A DNA stretch of 64,000 nucleotides from Ruegeria arenilitoris (GTDB lineage Bacteria > Pseudomonadota > Alphaproteobacteria > Rhodobacterales > Rhodobacteraceae), in the NCBI RefSeq assembly GCF_013032445.1, contig NZ_WQCA01000012.1, positions 109,038 to 173,037 of the forward strand, in the 5' to 3' direction. The notes below the pieces were generated by a model, which was not told the origin of the DNA, did not search any database, and saw only the letters and a program-made list of their open reading frames with translations. Of this stretch, positions 18,814 through 28,671 are shown piece by piece; positions within the stretch are counted from its first letter, which is position 1; each line of letters begins with the position of its first letter. Both the position numbers and the translations under genes were made by a program.

Positions 18814-19376
18814 GCCGGTTCGCCAATTTTGCGTTCCCACAGGAAGCCGCGCATGACTTCGTCGACCGGGGTTTTGGCCATGTGATTGACGTAGTTCGAC
18901 ATAGTTTTCTGCGCCAGACCCAGCACCACGTCCAGAACGGCGCGGTGCGAGTAACCGGCGTCAAAGAAGGCCTGCAGCTGTTCCTCGGTCGGGTTGCCGC
19001 GGGATTCCATTACTTGCAGGGTGAATGTGCGCAGCGCCTCAAGCTTGGGCGAAGGCAGCGGGGTTTCGTTGCGCAGGGCCTCGGTGATCTCGTCCGACAC
19101 CTTCATCATCTTGGCGATGCCGGTATGCGCGGGCACGCAGTAATGACACTCGTTTTCCACGTTGATGGTCTGCCAGACGACGGTTTTCTCGTCATTGTCG
19201 AAGTCGGTCTGCAGGAAAAGGCCGTGTAGCACCTGATAGCCTTCCAGATGCTGCGGGCTTTCCGCCATCACCTTATGCAGGCCGGGCAGGCGGCCAAAGG
19301 CGGCTTGCGATTTCTCCAGCAGTGGTTTGGAACCTTCGGGTGCGGTTTCGAGGTCATGAGACGGGAAATTGGCCAT
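18810..19376 (-). CDS. AhpD-like carboxymuconolactone decarboxylase family protein
   Basis: A 188-residue all-helical protein of the AhpD/CMD peroxidase-related family. The motif ECHYCVPAHT (around residue 79) carries the redox pair CxxC plus the nearby His seen in AhpD, which supports thiol-dependent peroxidase or related redox activity. Family members often respond to electrophilic or quinone stress. It is divergent from a TetR regulator, with two TTGA-N8-TCAA operators between, so TetR control is likely. The direct substrate cannot be read. Confidence 0.85.
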   Translation of the reverse strand: MANFPSHDLETAPEGSKPLLEKSQAAFGRLPGLHKVMAESPQHLEGYQVLHGLFLQTDFDNDEKTVVWQTINVENECHYCVPAHTGIAKMMKVSDEITEALRNETPLPSPKLEALRTFTLQVMESRGNPTEEQLQAFFDAGYSHRAVLDVVLGLAQKTMSNYVNHMAKTPVDEVMRGFLWERKIGEPA

Positions 19377-19421
19377 GTCGGAACTCCTGTTTCTGGCGCG
19401 ATGAGTCGTATTTAGGGTTTC

Positions 19422-19461
19422 TTGAGTGATCGCTCAAGTATATATTTGAGCAGACGTTCAA
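19422..19461. promoter_or_regulatory. Two 16-bp TetR-type operators in the divergent promoter region
   Basis: TTGAGTGATCGCTCAA (19422-19437) and TTGAGCAGACGTTCAA (19446-19461) share the form TTGAG/C-N-TCAA, with centres 24 bp apart. They lie between the AhpD-like gene and the TetR gene starting at 19475. Such paired inverted repeats are what a dimeric TetR repressor would bind; binding itself is inference. Confidence 0.65.
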
Positions 19462-19474
19462 GAACTGGTGAAAA

Positions 19475-20047
19475 ATGCCGCGCAAACCTTCCTATGACAG
19501 AGACGCACTGATCGCGCAGGCCCGTGACATTTTCTGGCGTCACGGCTGGGCGGGAACGTCACTGAAGGATTTGGAGCGTGAGTTGAAACTGAAGCCGGGC
19601 AGTTTCTATGCGGCATTCGGGTCGAAAGATGCCCTTTATGCATTGGCGCTGGAACGGTATGCGCAGGACGGGGTTACCAACATGATGGCACTGGCTAAGG
19701 AGTTGGGTCCGCTTGGCGCGCTCAAGGCGCAGCCCCGCCGCGTGGTCGAAGCGTCGGGCCTGCCGACCAAAGCCTGCATGTTGGCTAAAACCTATGCCGA
19801 ATTGCAGGCCAAAGATCACGATCTGGCCGGTCAGGCGCGCACCCATATGGTTGAAATGAAAACCTGTTTCGCAGAGCTGTTTCGTCGCGCGCAAGAGGCC
19901 GGAGAAATCGCCCCCGACCACGACCCGGACCGCCTTGCCGCGCGGTACCAATCCGACCTTTTGGGGCTACGGTTGTCGGCTGAACGCGACGATGTGAACG
20001 CGGTGGAAATTGCCGAAGATATTGCGGCGGACCTCGATCAGTTGTGA
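19475..20047 (+). CDS. TetR/AcrR family transcriptional regulator
   Basis: A 190-residue regulator. The N-terminal helix-turn-helix (residues about 8-55) reads ARDIFWRHGWAGTSLKDLER followed by GSFYAAFGSKDALY, a classic TetR pattern. The C-terminal helical ligand-binding domain contains a Cys at KACMLAKT and another at KTCFAELF, so thiol sensing is possible. It is divergent from the AhpD-like gene and probably represses it and itself through the operators at 19422-19461. The NemR-like combination of TetR plus redox enzyme suggests an electrophile response, which is inference. Confidence 0.87.
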   Translation: MPRKPSYDRDALIAQARDIFWRHGWAGTSLKDLERELKLKPGSFYAAFGSKDALYALALERYAQDGVTNMMALAKELGPLGALKAQPRRVVEASGLPTKACMLAKTYAELQAKDHDLAGQARTHMVEMKTCFAELFRRAQEAGEIAPDHDPDRLAARYQSDLLGLRLSAERDDVNAVEIAEDIAADLDQL

Positions 20048-22567
<2,520 letters not shown>

Positions 22568-22921
22568 GTTTGTTGTAGGTGCGCCCATAGCTTTGCATTT
22601 CGCCCAAAGATTTGCATTTTTGGCCCAAAACTCTGGGCGTATTAATCTTCAACTTCCTTAGTTCGAGGTTCTATATCTTCGGGTCTCATTCTTTGCTTGT
22701 TTAGCGCCATCGCCATATTGCCGGGGAAGGTTTTCGGATGGCCGCTCCCAGCCCAAAGCAGACCTTCAATTCCAAGCAAGGTGACTTCCGAGATGCGGAC
22801 TTTGCAGCCATCCGCATTCTTAATTCAAAGGACCGCAGTCAGCCCTAAGCGGACCTTCAAAATCCGACTTTGCAATTCTAGTGTTGCGGACAAGTTAGGC
22901 CGCGGACTGCCAAGCTCTGTT
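22568..22921. other. Intergenic region after gyrB with degenerate palindromic repeats
   Basis: 354 bp with no credible gene. It contains degraded copies of the GGACTTTGCA-type repeat near 22795-22815 and 22863-22876, with related GCGGACCTTCAA text between. It marks the switch from core genes to the accessory region. Confidence 0.5.
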
Positions 22922-23878
22922 TCAGTTCATTTTGCCTGACAACGTTTGTGTCGGCAGTTGTCCAAAGAGTGCTCTGTAGTCTCGCGCGAACTGACCCATG
23001 TGCCAAAATCCGTAAGCGTTTGCGATGTCCGATATACTCTCCTCTGGCGAGCAGGATACCAGTTCATGGCGCACAGCACCGAGACGGGCTCTTAGATAAA
23101 ACTGCTTGGGGCTCACCCCATATGTTTCCTGAAACGCGCGACGAAGAGTGCATGTGGATACCTGAATATCTGCACATACCTCACCGATTGACACGTTATC
23201 CATCAAATGGGCCCGCATGAACTCAACGGCTTGTTGTGCTAAACGGGTTCTATTTTTACTGTTTCGCCGATCACTCCATTTTTCGCCTACCACCAGCATT
23301 TCCAGAAGCTCTAAGATCATATCACTCTCTTCACTATCAGAGCTTGGTCCGGCCGCTGATCCAATTAGAAAGCGCGCTTTGTTTTTGACTAAGTAATGCA
23401 GCTTGCCAGCGTCGCTAACGAAGGATCTTAAAGCGTCATTTCGCACGGTGCTGATATCAAGACCGCAATCGTCGGCGATCCGTTGAGCCCTTCGGATGTC
23501 GATGCCAAAGGTCAGGCCTGTGAGCGTTGAATTGCTCACGCCTTCAAAAGGGTCTCCGCTACCAAAATTCATCAGAGCGGTGTCTGAGGGTGAGCCGTTA
23601 AGCCAAGTTCGTACACTCCCTTTGTCTGGTAAGCCAAACGCTAGAATGTCAGGGCGAGAAACTCCGGTTTGGTACACAGCCTTATCAAACGACAAATCAA
23701 TCATTTGAAGGTCAAGACCTGCCCAAACGGATACCGAAGAGTTCATAGTTCCCTCTTCAATTTGACGTAGCTCGACATCCCATTGGGACAGCTCGCGGAA
23801 TTGCGAAGGGTCCTGCAAAAAAAGTGTGTTTGGGGCGCAGGTTTTTTTGGGGGCTGATCGTTTTTTGATGTCGTCCAT
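22922..23878 (-). CDS. AraC family transcriptional regulator
   Basis: About 318 residues. The C-terminal 100 residues form the double helix-turn-helix AraC DNA-binding domain (VSIGEVCADIQVSTCTLRRA and SISDIANAYGFWHMGQFARD). The N-terminal region (about residues 20-200) is a sensing domain of the type found in many marine regulators, with no recognised ligand. The start at 23878 (MDDIKKRSAPKK) has GGGGCGGA just upstream; the frame stays open further up without a better site. The gene is divergent from the small RHH-like gene and the arylsulfatase, so control of the sulfatase locus is likely but inferred. Confidence 0.85.
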   Translation of the reverse strand: MDDIKKRSAPKKTCAPNTLFLQDPSQFRELSQWDVELRQIEEGTMNSSVSVWAGLDLQMIDLSFDKAVYQTGVSRPDILAFGLPDKGSVRTWLNGSPSDTALMNFGSGDPFEGVSNSTLTGLTFGIDIRRAQRIADDCGLDISTVRNDALRSFVSDAGKLHYLVKNKARFLIGSAAGPSSDSEESDMILELLEMLVVGEKWSDRRNSKNRTRLAQQAVEFMRAHLMDNVSIGEVCADIQVSTCTLRRAFQETYGVSPKQFYLRARLGAVRHELVSCSPEESISDIANAYGFWHMGQFARDYRALFGQLPTQTLSGKMN

Positions 23879-23933
23879 TCCGCCCCGCAGGTAGTTTTCA
23901 TGAAATGTTATTCGAATATGTAGGCGTGGACAA

Positions 23934-24140
23934 TTGCAAGACAAAGCAGACAAATCGAGAGGGAAGAGGTTCGGACGCCCATCGTTGCCTGAAGATACTG
24001 TGCGCACCGAACGCGTCGTAACGCTGCTAACCAAAAGCGAAAAAGAGTTGTTGCGCTCACAGGCTGAAGACAGCGAACTCTCCCTTTCAACCTTTTGCCA
24101 TCATCTGATCCTTGAAGGTCTGAAAACAAGTATATCATGA
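23934..24140 (+). CDS. Small ribbon-helix-helix-like DNA-binding protein (candidate)
   Basis: A 68-residue basic protein starting with TTG. The segment TERVVTLLTKSEKELLRSQA followed by LSLSTFCHHLILEGL has the strand-helix-helix layout of Arc/MetJ or MobC-like ribbon-helix-helix proteins. It ends 15 bases before the sulfatase start, so the two are probably co-transcribed. It could be a local repressor or a remnant of a mobilisation or toxin-antitoxin gene. No toxin partner is visible. The start codon is weakly supported. Confidence 0.5.
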   Translation: MQDKADKSRGKRFGRPSLPEDTVRTERVVTLLTKSEKELLRSQAEDSELSLSTFCHHLILEGLKTSIS

Positions 24141-24154
24141 AACAGGGGTATCTC

Positions 24155-25828
24155 ATGAAATCAAAACTGTTCCTCTCCGCGCTGGTCTTTGCCGGCTCCG
24201 CTATCACGGCGGCAGCTCAGGACAGCAATATCGTGCATGATGCGGAATACTATGTGCTGAAGCAGCAAAACGAAGCCGTTTGGGTCGAGAACGACGCACA
24301 GGTTGACCAACTGCTGGCCGATTTTCGTGAGAAAAACGGAGGGAACCCTCCAAACATCTTCTACATCCTTATTGACGACATGGGTTTTGGCGACATGGGT
24401 ATGCCCGAGATGAACGCGATACGCGGGTATTCGACGCCCAATATCAACGCGCTCGCAGAGGAAAGCATGCGGTTTGCGCGCATGTATACCGAGCCGTCCT
24501 GCACACCGTCGCGGGTCGCCTTCATGACGGGTCGCCAGCCGTATCGCAATGGGATGGGCGATACCGCCGTCGATATTTCAGGTTTTGGCCTTGCCGATGA
24601 AGAAGTCACAATTGCCGAAGTTCTGAAATCCGTAGGCTACAACACCTCGCATGTTGGCAAATGGCACATGGGCGACATTCAGGAATCCTGGCCTACTTAT
24701 CAGGGCTTTGACTACGCCGCGTTCCCCATCCATCAGCAGGGCCAGTTGGCCATCTTCAACGAAGATGCAGCCAAGGAAGAAATCACCATGGCCATAGGGG
24801 AAGACAACTACAACTCCAAATACACGCTGGATGATTGGTTTCGCCCTGATCCGGGACACATGATTACCGGCCTTGAAGCTGTTATTGGCGGGGAGGTCCG
24901 CGAAGTCCATATGGAACCGGGTGAGAAATGGACCCAGGACAAATATAATGAAATGAACATCCGCTATCAGGCACAGGCGATGGAGCAGTTGCGCCTGCTA
25001 GCAGAACGGGATGAACCGTTCTTCCTGCAATACTGGCCGCTTGTCCCTCTGTCGACAACGCGCACGACGAGAGAAGCGTTCACGACACCCAACGGCGGTA
25101 CATTCGTTGAAAGCATGGAAGAGTTGGATGAATGGATAGGGGTCGTTCTGAACGAAGTCGATGCGCTGGGGCTCAGGGATAATACCCTGATCGTTTTGAT
25201 GGGCGACAACGGTCACTTCACCAAATATGCCCCCGGCAGTGGGTTTTCGCCGCTGGTCTTCCGCGGCGGCAAGGCCGATACGTCTGAAGGAGGCGTTCGG
25301 GTGGACGCGTTTGCCCGCCTGCCCGGCTTGATCGAGGGAGACTCAATTGTATCTGACATTATTCATATCTCTGATTTGTTCACGTCAATTGCGCGTATCG
25401 GCGGAGCGATGGATGCCATCCCCCGCGACCGGATCATTGACGGTGTCGATCAGACGTCCCTGATGTTTATTGGCGATACGCATGGGCGCAGGGATCATGT
25501 ACTGATCTACTCGATCAATTCGCTGAAAGAGGTGGTAAAGGAACACATCAAACTCAAAGTTCCGGCCAAAGGTGAAAATGCTATCGTGGCCAAGTTCTAC
25601 AACCTGTTCCGCGACCCCCGCGAAGAACAGAGCGTATCGACCGAGATCGGAGCATGGGCTGGACATGAGTTTAACCGCATTATTGCCCGCCACCTGAAAT
25701 TCAAGGAAATGTACCCCGATCAACCAGCCGCGACTGGACGTCCCTATGAAGGTATCGTGAACCTTCGTCCTGAAACCGTCGCAGCGGTGGATGCCTTTGT
25801 CGCCAAGCGGGACATTCAGCCCGACTAA
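24155..25828 (+). CDS. Exported arylsulfatase (S1 sulfatase family)
   Basis: About 557 residues with an N-terminal signal peptide ending near AAAQD. The formylglycine motif SCTPSR (Cys at about residue 116) is intact, as are IDDMGFGD (metal ligands) and the HVGKWHMGD region. DNGH supplies late metal ligands. It hydrolyses sulfate esters in the periplasm or outside the cell, plausibly from marine polysaccharides or aromatic sulfates. It needs a formylglycine-generating or anSME enzyme, and none is seen in the window. The next gene encodes an outer-membrane barrel, a pairing common for sulfatase loci. Confidence 0.9.
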   Translation: MKSKLFLSALVFAGSAITAAAQDSNIVHDAEYYVLKQQNEAVWVENDAQVDQLLADFREKNGGNPPNIFYILIDDMGFGDMGMPEMNAIRGYSTPNINALAEESMRFARMYTEPSCTPSRVAFMTGRQPYRNGMGDTAVDISGFGLADEEVTIAEVLKSVGYNTSHVGKWHMGDIQESWPTYQGFDYAAFPIHQQGQLAIFNEDAAKEEITMAIGEDNYNSKYTLDDWFRPDPGHMITGLEAVIGGEVREVHMEPGEKWTQDKYNEMNIRYQAQAMEQLRLLAERDEPFFLQYWPLVPLSTTRTTREAFTTPNGGTFVESMEELDEWIGVVLNEVDALGLRDNTLIVLMGDNGHFTKYAPGSGFSPLVFRGGKADTSEGGVRVDAFARLPGLIEGDSIVSDIIHISDLFTSIARIGGAMDAIPRDRIIDGVDQTSLMFIGDTHGRRDHVLIYSINSLKEVVKEHIKLKVPAKGENAIVAKFYNLFRDPREEQSVSTEIGAWAGHEFNRIIARHLKFKEMYPDQPAATGRPYEGIVNLRPETVAAVDAFVAKRDIQPD

Positions 25829-25923
25829 AAGGTGAAGCTGATAAGAGTCATGCAAGCCCCGCATCAGATGATAATATGCTTGATGTGGGGCTTGGCATCC
25901 ACAACAAAAATTCTGGAAACAAT

Positions 25924-26661
25924 ATGAAAATCCAAGCGCTTGTCCTTGCATTGGCGACTGGCATTGTTGCGGCCTCAGCAATCGCCGATGAAAACGCTTC
26001 AAACCCTTTGGCCGCAGTCAATAACACGGACATCCGGTATCAGTATTTTGATTTGGGCAACGGTGCTGACAAGCAGGACGCCTTTATAGATGGCGCATAC
26101 ATGCTGCGGCCTGATCTGAAACTGAAATATGAGTTGCACTACAACTCAACGGATGTGACTGGAACTCGGTTCACTGACTTTGAGAAATTGAGCCTCAAAG
26201 CGATCTATTTCCCTTCTCAGAGACCGCTCAACGAAACGTGGGCCATCAAGTCGGCCATTGGTCTGGAGTGGATACTGGACTTTGGCGACCCGGAAAAAGG
26301 GATCGGAACCGGGTCCGATCAAATTGCGCCTTTTGGCGGGTTCGCCTTTGCAAACACAAAATCAGGGCTGACGCTGATCCCACTGCTCCAGCATTTTGCT
26401 TCATACAATGGCCCGACGGACATAAACCAAACCGCGATGCGGTTGATTGCGCTACAACCGTTTGGCGATGGGTACTGGGCCAAGGCTGATATCAAAGCAC
26501 CATATGACTGGGAGAACGATGCTTGGCCAGCTACCGCTGAGTTCCAGATTGGCAAGAACCTCAGTCCTGGCATCGCAATTTATGCTGATTTCCTCATCGG
26601 CATAGGTTCCGACCGCCCCTACGATAAAGGTGCCGGCTTAGGTTTGCGTTTCAACTACTAG
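25924..26661 (+). CDS. Outer-membrane beta-barrel protein
   Basis: About 245 residues with a signal peptide (ALVLALATGIVAASAIADE) and a series of alternating amphipathic strands. It ends in an aromatic residue (LGLRFNY), a typical outer-membrane insertion signal. No named porin family is recognised. It follows the arylsulfatase by about 95 bp on the same strand and is likely part of that locus, for example as an uptake channel for sulfated substrates; this is inferred from position. The start at 25924 gives a proper signal peptide. Confidence 0.7.
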   Translation: MKIQALVLALATGIVAASAIADENASNPLAAVNNTDIRYQYFDLGNGADKQDAFIDGAYMLRPDLKLKYELHYNSTDVTGTRFTDFEKLSLKAIYFPSQRPLNETWAIKSAIGLEWILDFGDPEKGIGTGSDQIAPFGGFAFANTKSGLTLIPLLQHFASYNGPTDINQTAMRLIALQPFGDGYWAKADIKAPYDWENDAWPATAEFQIGKNLSPGIAIYADFLIGIGSDRPYDKGAGLGLRFNY

Positions 26662-26694
26662 TTCACCCACACCCAACCTCGGCGAAGATCATCT

Positions 26695-26796
26695 ATGTCA
26701 CAGTCCAGAAATCTGTTCAGCCATTTGTTTTCTGCGTTTATCTTGACCCTTCCTGGAACTGCCTTGAGCCAAACCCTGCCCGCTCCGGGTCGGTAG
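26695..26796 (+). pseudogene. Truncated exported-protein gene (signal peptide only)
   Basis: A 33-codon frame starting 33 bases after the barrel gene. It begins with a textbook signal peptide (LFSAFILTLPGTALSQ, cleavable at ALS-Q) and stops within 13 residues. It reads like the 5' end of a third gene of the sulfatase locus whose remainder was lost by insertion or deletion. Nothing following resembles its continuation in any frame. It may mark the left border of the accessory block. Confidence 0.4.
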
Positions 26797-26996
26797 GAAA
26801 TAAATTGGCGTCACGCCGCATCATTCTATCTGTTCACTCCGCTCTGAACTCGGGGAAGATCAACAGTCTCTGGGCGATCCGCTGAGATGGATTTGAACCT
26901 TGAAACTGAATCCGTCGTTCGAGCTTCTAATCCTCAGCCAGCGATGCTTAGGCCCAGAGTTCTGAGAAAATAGACTTCTATTACGATCTGTACCCA

Positions 26997-27025
26997 AGAC
27001 TTTGCAAAGTCCGCTTTCTGCGCAT
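26997..27025 (+). repeat. 29-bp dispersed repeat, copy A
   Basis: AGACTTTGCAAAGTCC followed by GCTTTCTGCGCAT. It includes the palindrome GGACTTTGCAAAGTCC with one change. An exact inverted copy lies at 33923-33951, so the two flank the Tn7-like genes. Related imperfect copies elsewhere in the window argue for an intergenic repeat family and against transposon ends. Confidence 0.8.
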
Positions 27026-27071
27026 TGCAGACCTTCGCGCACGGCTTAACACCCAACATTCAGAGAGTACA

Positions 27072-27920
27072 TCATCCCAGAACCTTTAGATCTTTTGGTT
27101 TGAGCCGACTTTTCTCCGGCAATGTCCCAAATTTAATTCCTTCGATTTCGAGTTTGTCACGTATCGCCACAAGTTCACTCAGTTTGTACTCAGATTGCTC
27201 AGGAACAACGTATAGTACTTGAGGAACCTTTCTCAAAAGAAGTGCTGCTCTTGCCAATTGGTCAATCAAGTAGCTAGGATCAATTCTATTCCTTGGGCCT
27301 TTGATCTCAATCGCTGCAAAAGGCTCCGAGCCTTCGTAAACGATTAAGTCTGTGGCAAGAGGCTCGAACGTTCTGCCTTCTCGAACAGTCAAATTTTCCA
27401 CATTGAAGATGTCGTTAGTGTTCTGTTTGAAAAGCATTTTTGCGCTTACTTCGAAGTCTCGGGCTCTTCGCTGGCCGCCAAAACCACCTCTGGCAATCAC
27501 GACCGCGGGCTTCTCCGCCAATCGAGCTTCATCAAGAATAGATTTTGTATCCGCTTGAGACAACTCCCCTGATAGAACGGCATCAGCTATCTCTTTGGAT
27601 TTCTTGGGGTCATACCGATCTATCCTTGAAAGCAAAATAACTTGCATCATGGCCAGCCAGTCGGGCTTTGATTCAAAAAGATCGGGTCGGTTTTGTTCTA
27701 ACCATTTCGCCGCGGACATCGGATTGCGAAGGCTTGCAGGCTTTGTGCCTCTGATCGCGGCAACGCTTTGGAGTGCATCGTCCGGAAACGCGTACCCATA
27801 GGCTTGGCTGTCTTGGACAACGCGATTCAGCCACGCTCCGAGGGCAATCCAGTTTTCAGTTTTGGCCAAATCTTGAAATTCGTCTTCAGTCATCATCAGT
27901 CGCAATTGTTTTATTCGCAT
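27072..27920 (-). CDS. PD-(D/E)XK nuclease-like protein next to tnsA
   Basis: About 282 residues. The C-terminal half has the restriction-endonuclease-fold signature: Asp at about 191 in ATDLIVYEG and the E-x-K at about 205-207 in AAIEIKGPRN, with an upstream helix rich in Glu and Asp. The N-terminal 140 residues are helical and unrecognised. It may cut DNA as a defence or transposition accessory nuclease. It is divergent from tnsA, with about 40 bp between the starts, so the promoters overlap. It is either cargo or a helper of the transposition module. The start codon is uncertain (27920 or 27896). The fold call is inferred from motifs only. Confidence 0.6.
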   Translation of the reverse strand: MRIKQLRLMMTEDEFQDLAKTENWIALGAWLNRVVQDSQAYGYAFPDDALQSVAAIRGTKPASLRNPMSAAKWLEQNRPDLFESKPDWLAMMQVILLSRIDRYDPKKSKEIADAVLSGELSQADTKSILDEARLAEKPAVVIARGGFGGQRRARDFEVSAKMLFKQNTNDIFNVENLTVREGRTFEPLATDLIVYEGSEPFAAIEIKGPRNRIDPSYLIDQLARAALLLRKVPQVLYVVPEQSEYKLSELVAIRDKLEIEGIKFGTLPEKSRLKPKDLKVLG

Positions 27921-27963
27921 CGAGCCCATTGCCAATGCGAATGGATGCATGTATAGAGCCCGT

Positions 27964-28671
27964 ATGAGGATAGATCGACACGCACCCCCGACGGCCCGAC
28001 GCGTTCACAAGCGCGGAATGAAAAAACGCGCTGGCAAAATGTCTGGCGCCAAGTTCCCAGGCGTCATTCAGCTTGAGAGCCAAATGGAGGCATCGCTGGT
28101 TCGTTGCATGCAGGTCGACCCTCGTGTGGTCTCGCTTAAGCCACAGCCTTGCACAATCGACATGGGAACCGGAAGAGCATTTGCAAACAAAGAAGCGGCG
28201 CTAGAGGCTTATGAAGGGCGCCGGTACAGGCCTAAGCTTTATACACCAGACCTAGAAGTCAAACTTGTCGACGGCCGTTTGTTCTACTTGGATGCCAAGC
28301 ACAGCGCTCACATAGATAAGAAACCTGAGTACCTGGACTATCCTTCACTTCTTGCCGAAGTCGGAATCTCGCTTGTCATTGTAACTGAGTCCTTATTGCA
28401 GGGGCCGATTGATCGAAATGCTTGGCTGCTACTGCAAGGACAAGCCGAAGAGACCGCCCCTCAACTTGCAAGCAAAATAGTGTGTCTCAAACAGCAACGT
28501 GTGACGTTCAAAGAACTAAGAGAGAATATTGGTATCCCCCAAGCGAAGATTCTTCGCCTTATTCTTGATGGCTACCTGGTGTTCGATTTTTCATGTGAAG
28601 CTCTTGGGCCATCCACGAACCTGAATACTGCGAACCGCGACCGAAGACATCTGGAGGTAATCGAATTTTGA
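27964..28671 (+). CDS. tnsA: TnsA-like transposition endonuclease
   Basis: About 235 residues. The core has the TnsA nuclease pattern: Glu at about 38 or 42 in QLESQMEASLV, Asp at about 96 in LYTPDLEVKL, and D-x-K at about 110-112 in FYLDAKHS. In Tn7, TnsA nicks the 5' ends of the element so that transposition is cut-and-paste. A C-terminal winged-helix-like domain (residues about 170-235) fits the part that binds TnsC. The frame opens slightly upstream (27949), and a shorter start at 28018 is also possible. It overlaps the start of the TnsB gene by four bases. Confidence 0.8.
   Translation: MRIDRHAPPTARRVHKRGMKKRAGKMSGAKFPGVIQLESQMEASLVRCMQVDPRVVSLKPQPCTIDMGTGRAFANKEAALEAYEGRRYRPKLYTPDLEVKLVDGRLFYLDAKHSAHIDKKPEYLDYPSLLAEVGISLVIVTESLLQGPIDRNAWLLLQGQAEETAPQLASKIVCLKQQRVTFKELRENIGIPQAKILRLILDGYLVFDFSCEALGPSTNLNTANRDRRHLEVIEF

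Larger units (their letters stand above)
26662..27071. other. Intergenic region left of the Tn7-like module
   Basis: 410 bp holding a 33-codon gene remnant and one copy of the 29-bp dispersed repeat. I searched for a transposon end (TGT terminus, repeated transposase sites) and did not find one I could defend. Confidence 0.45.
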
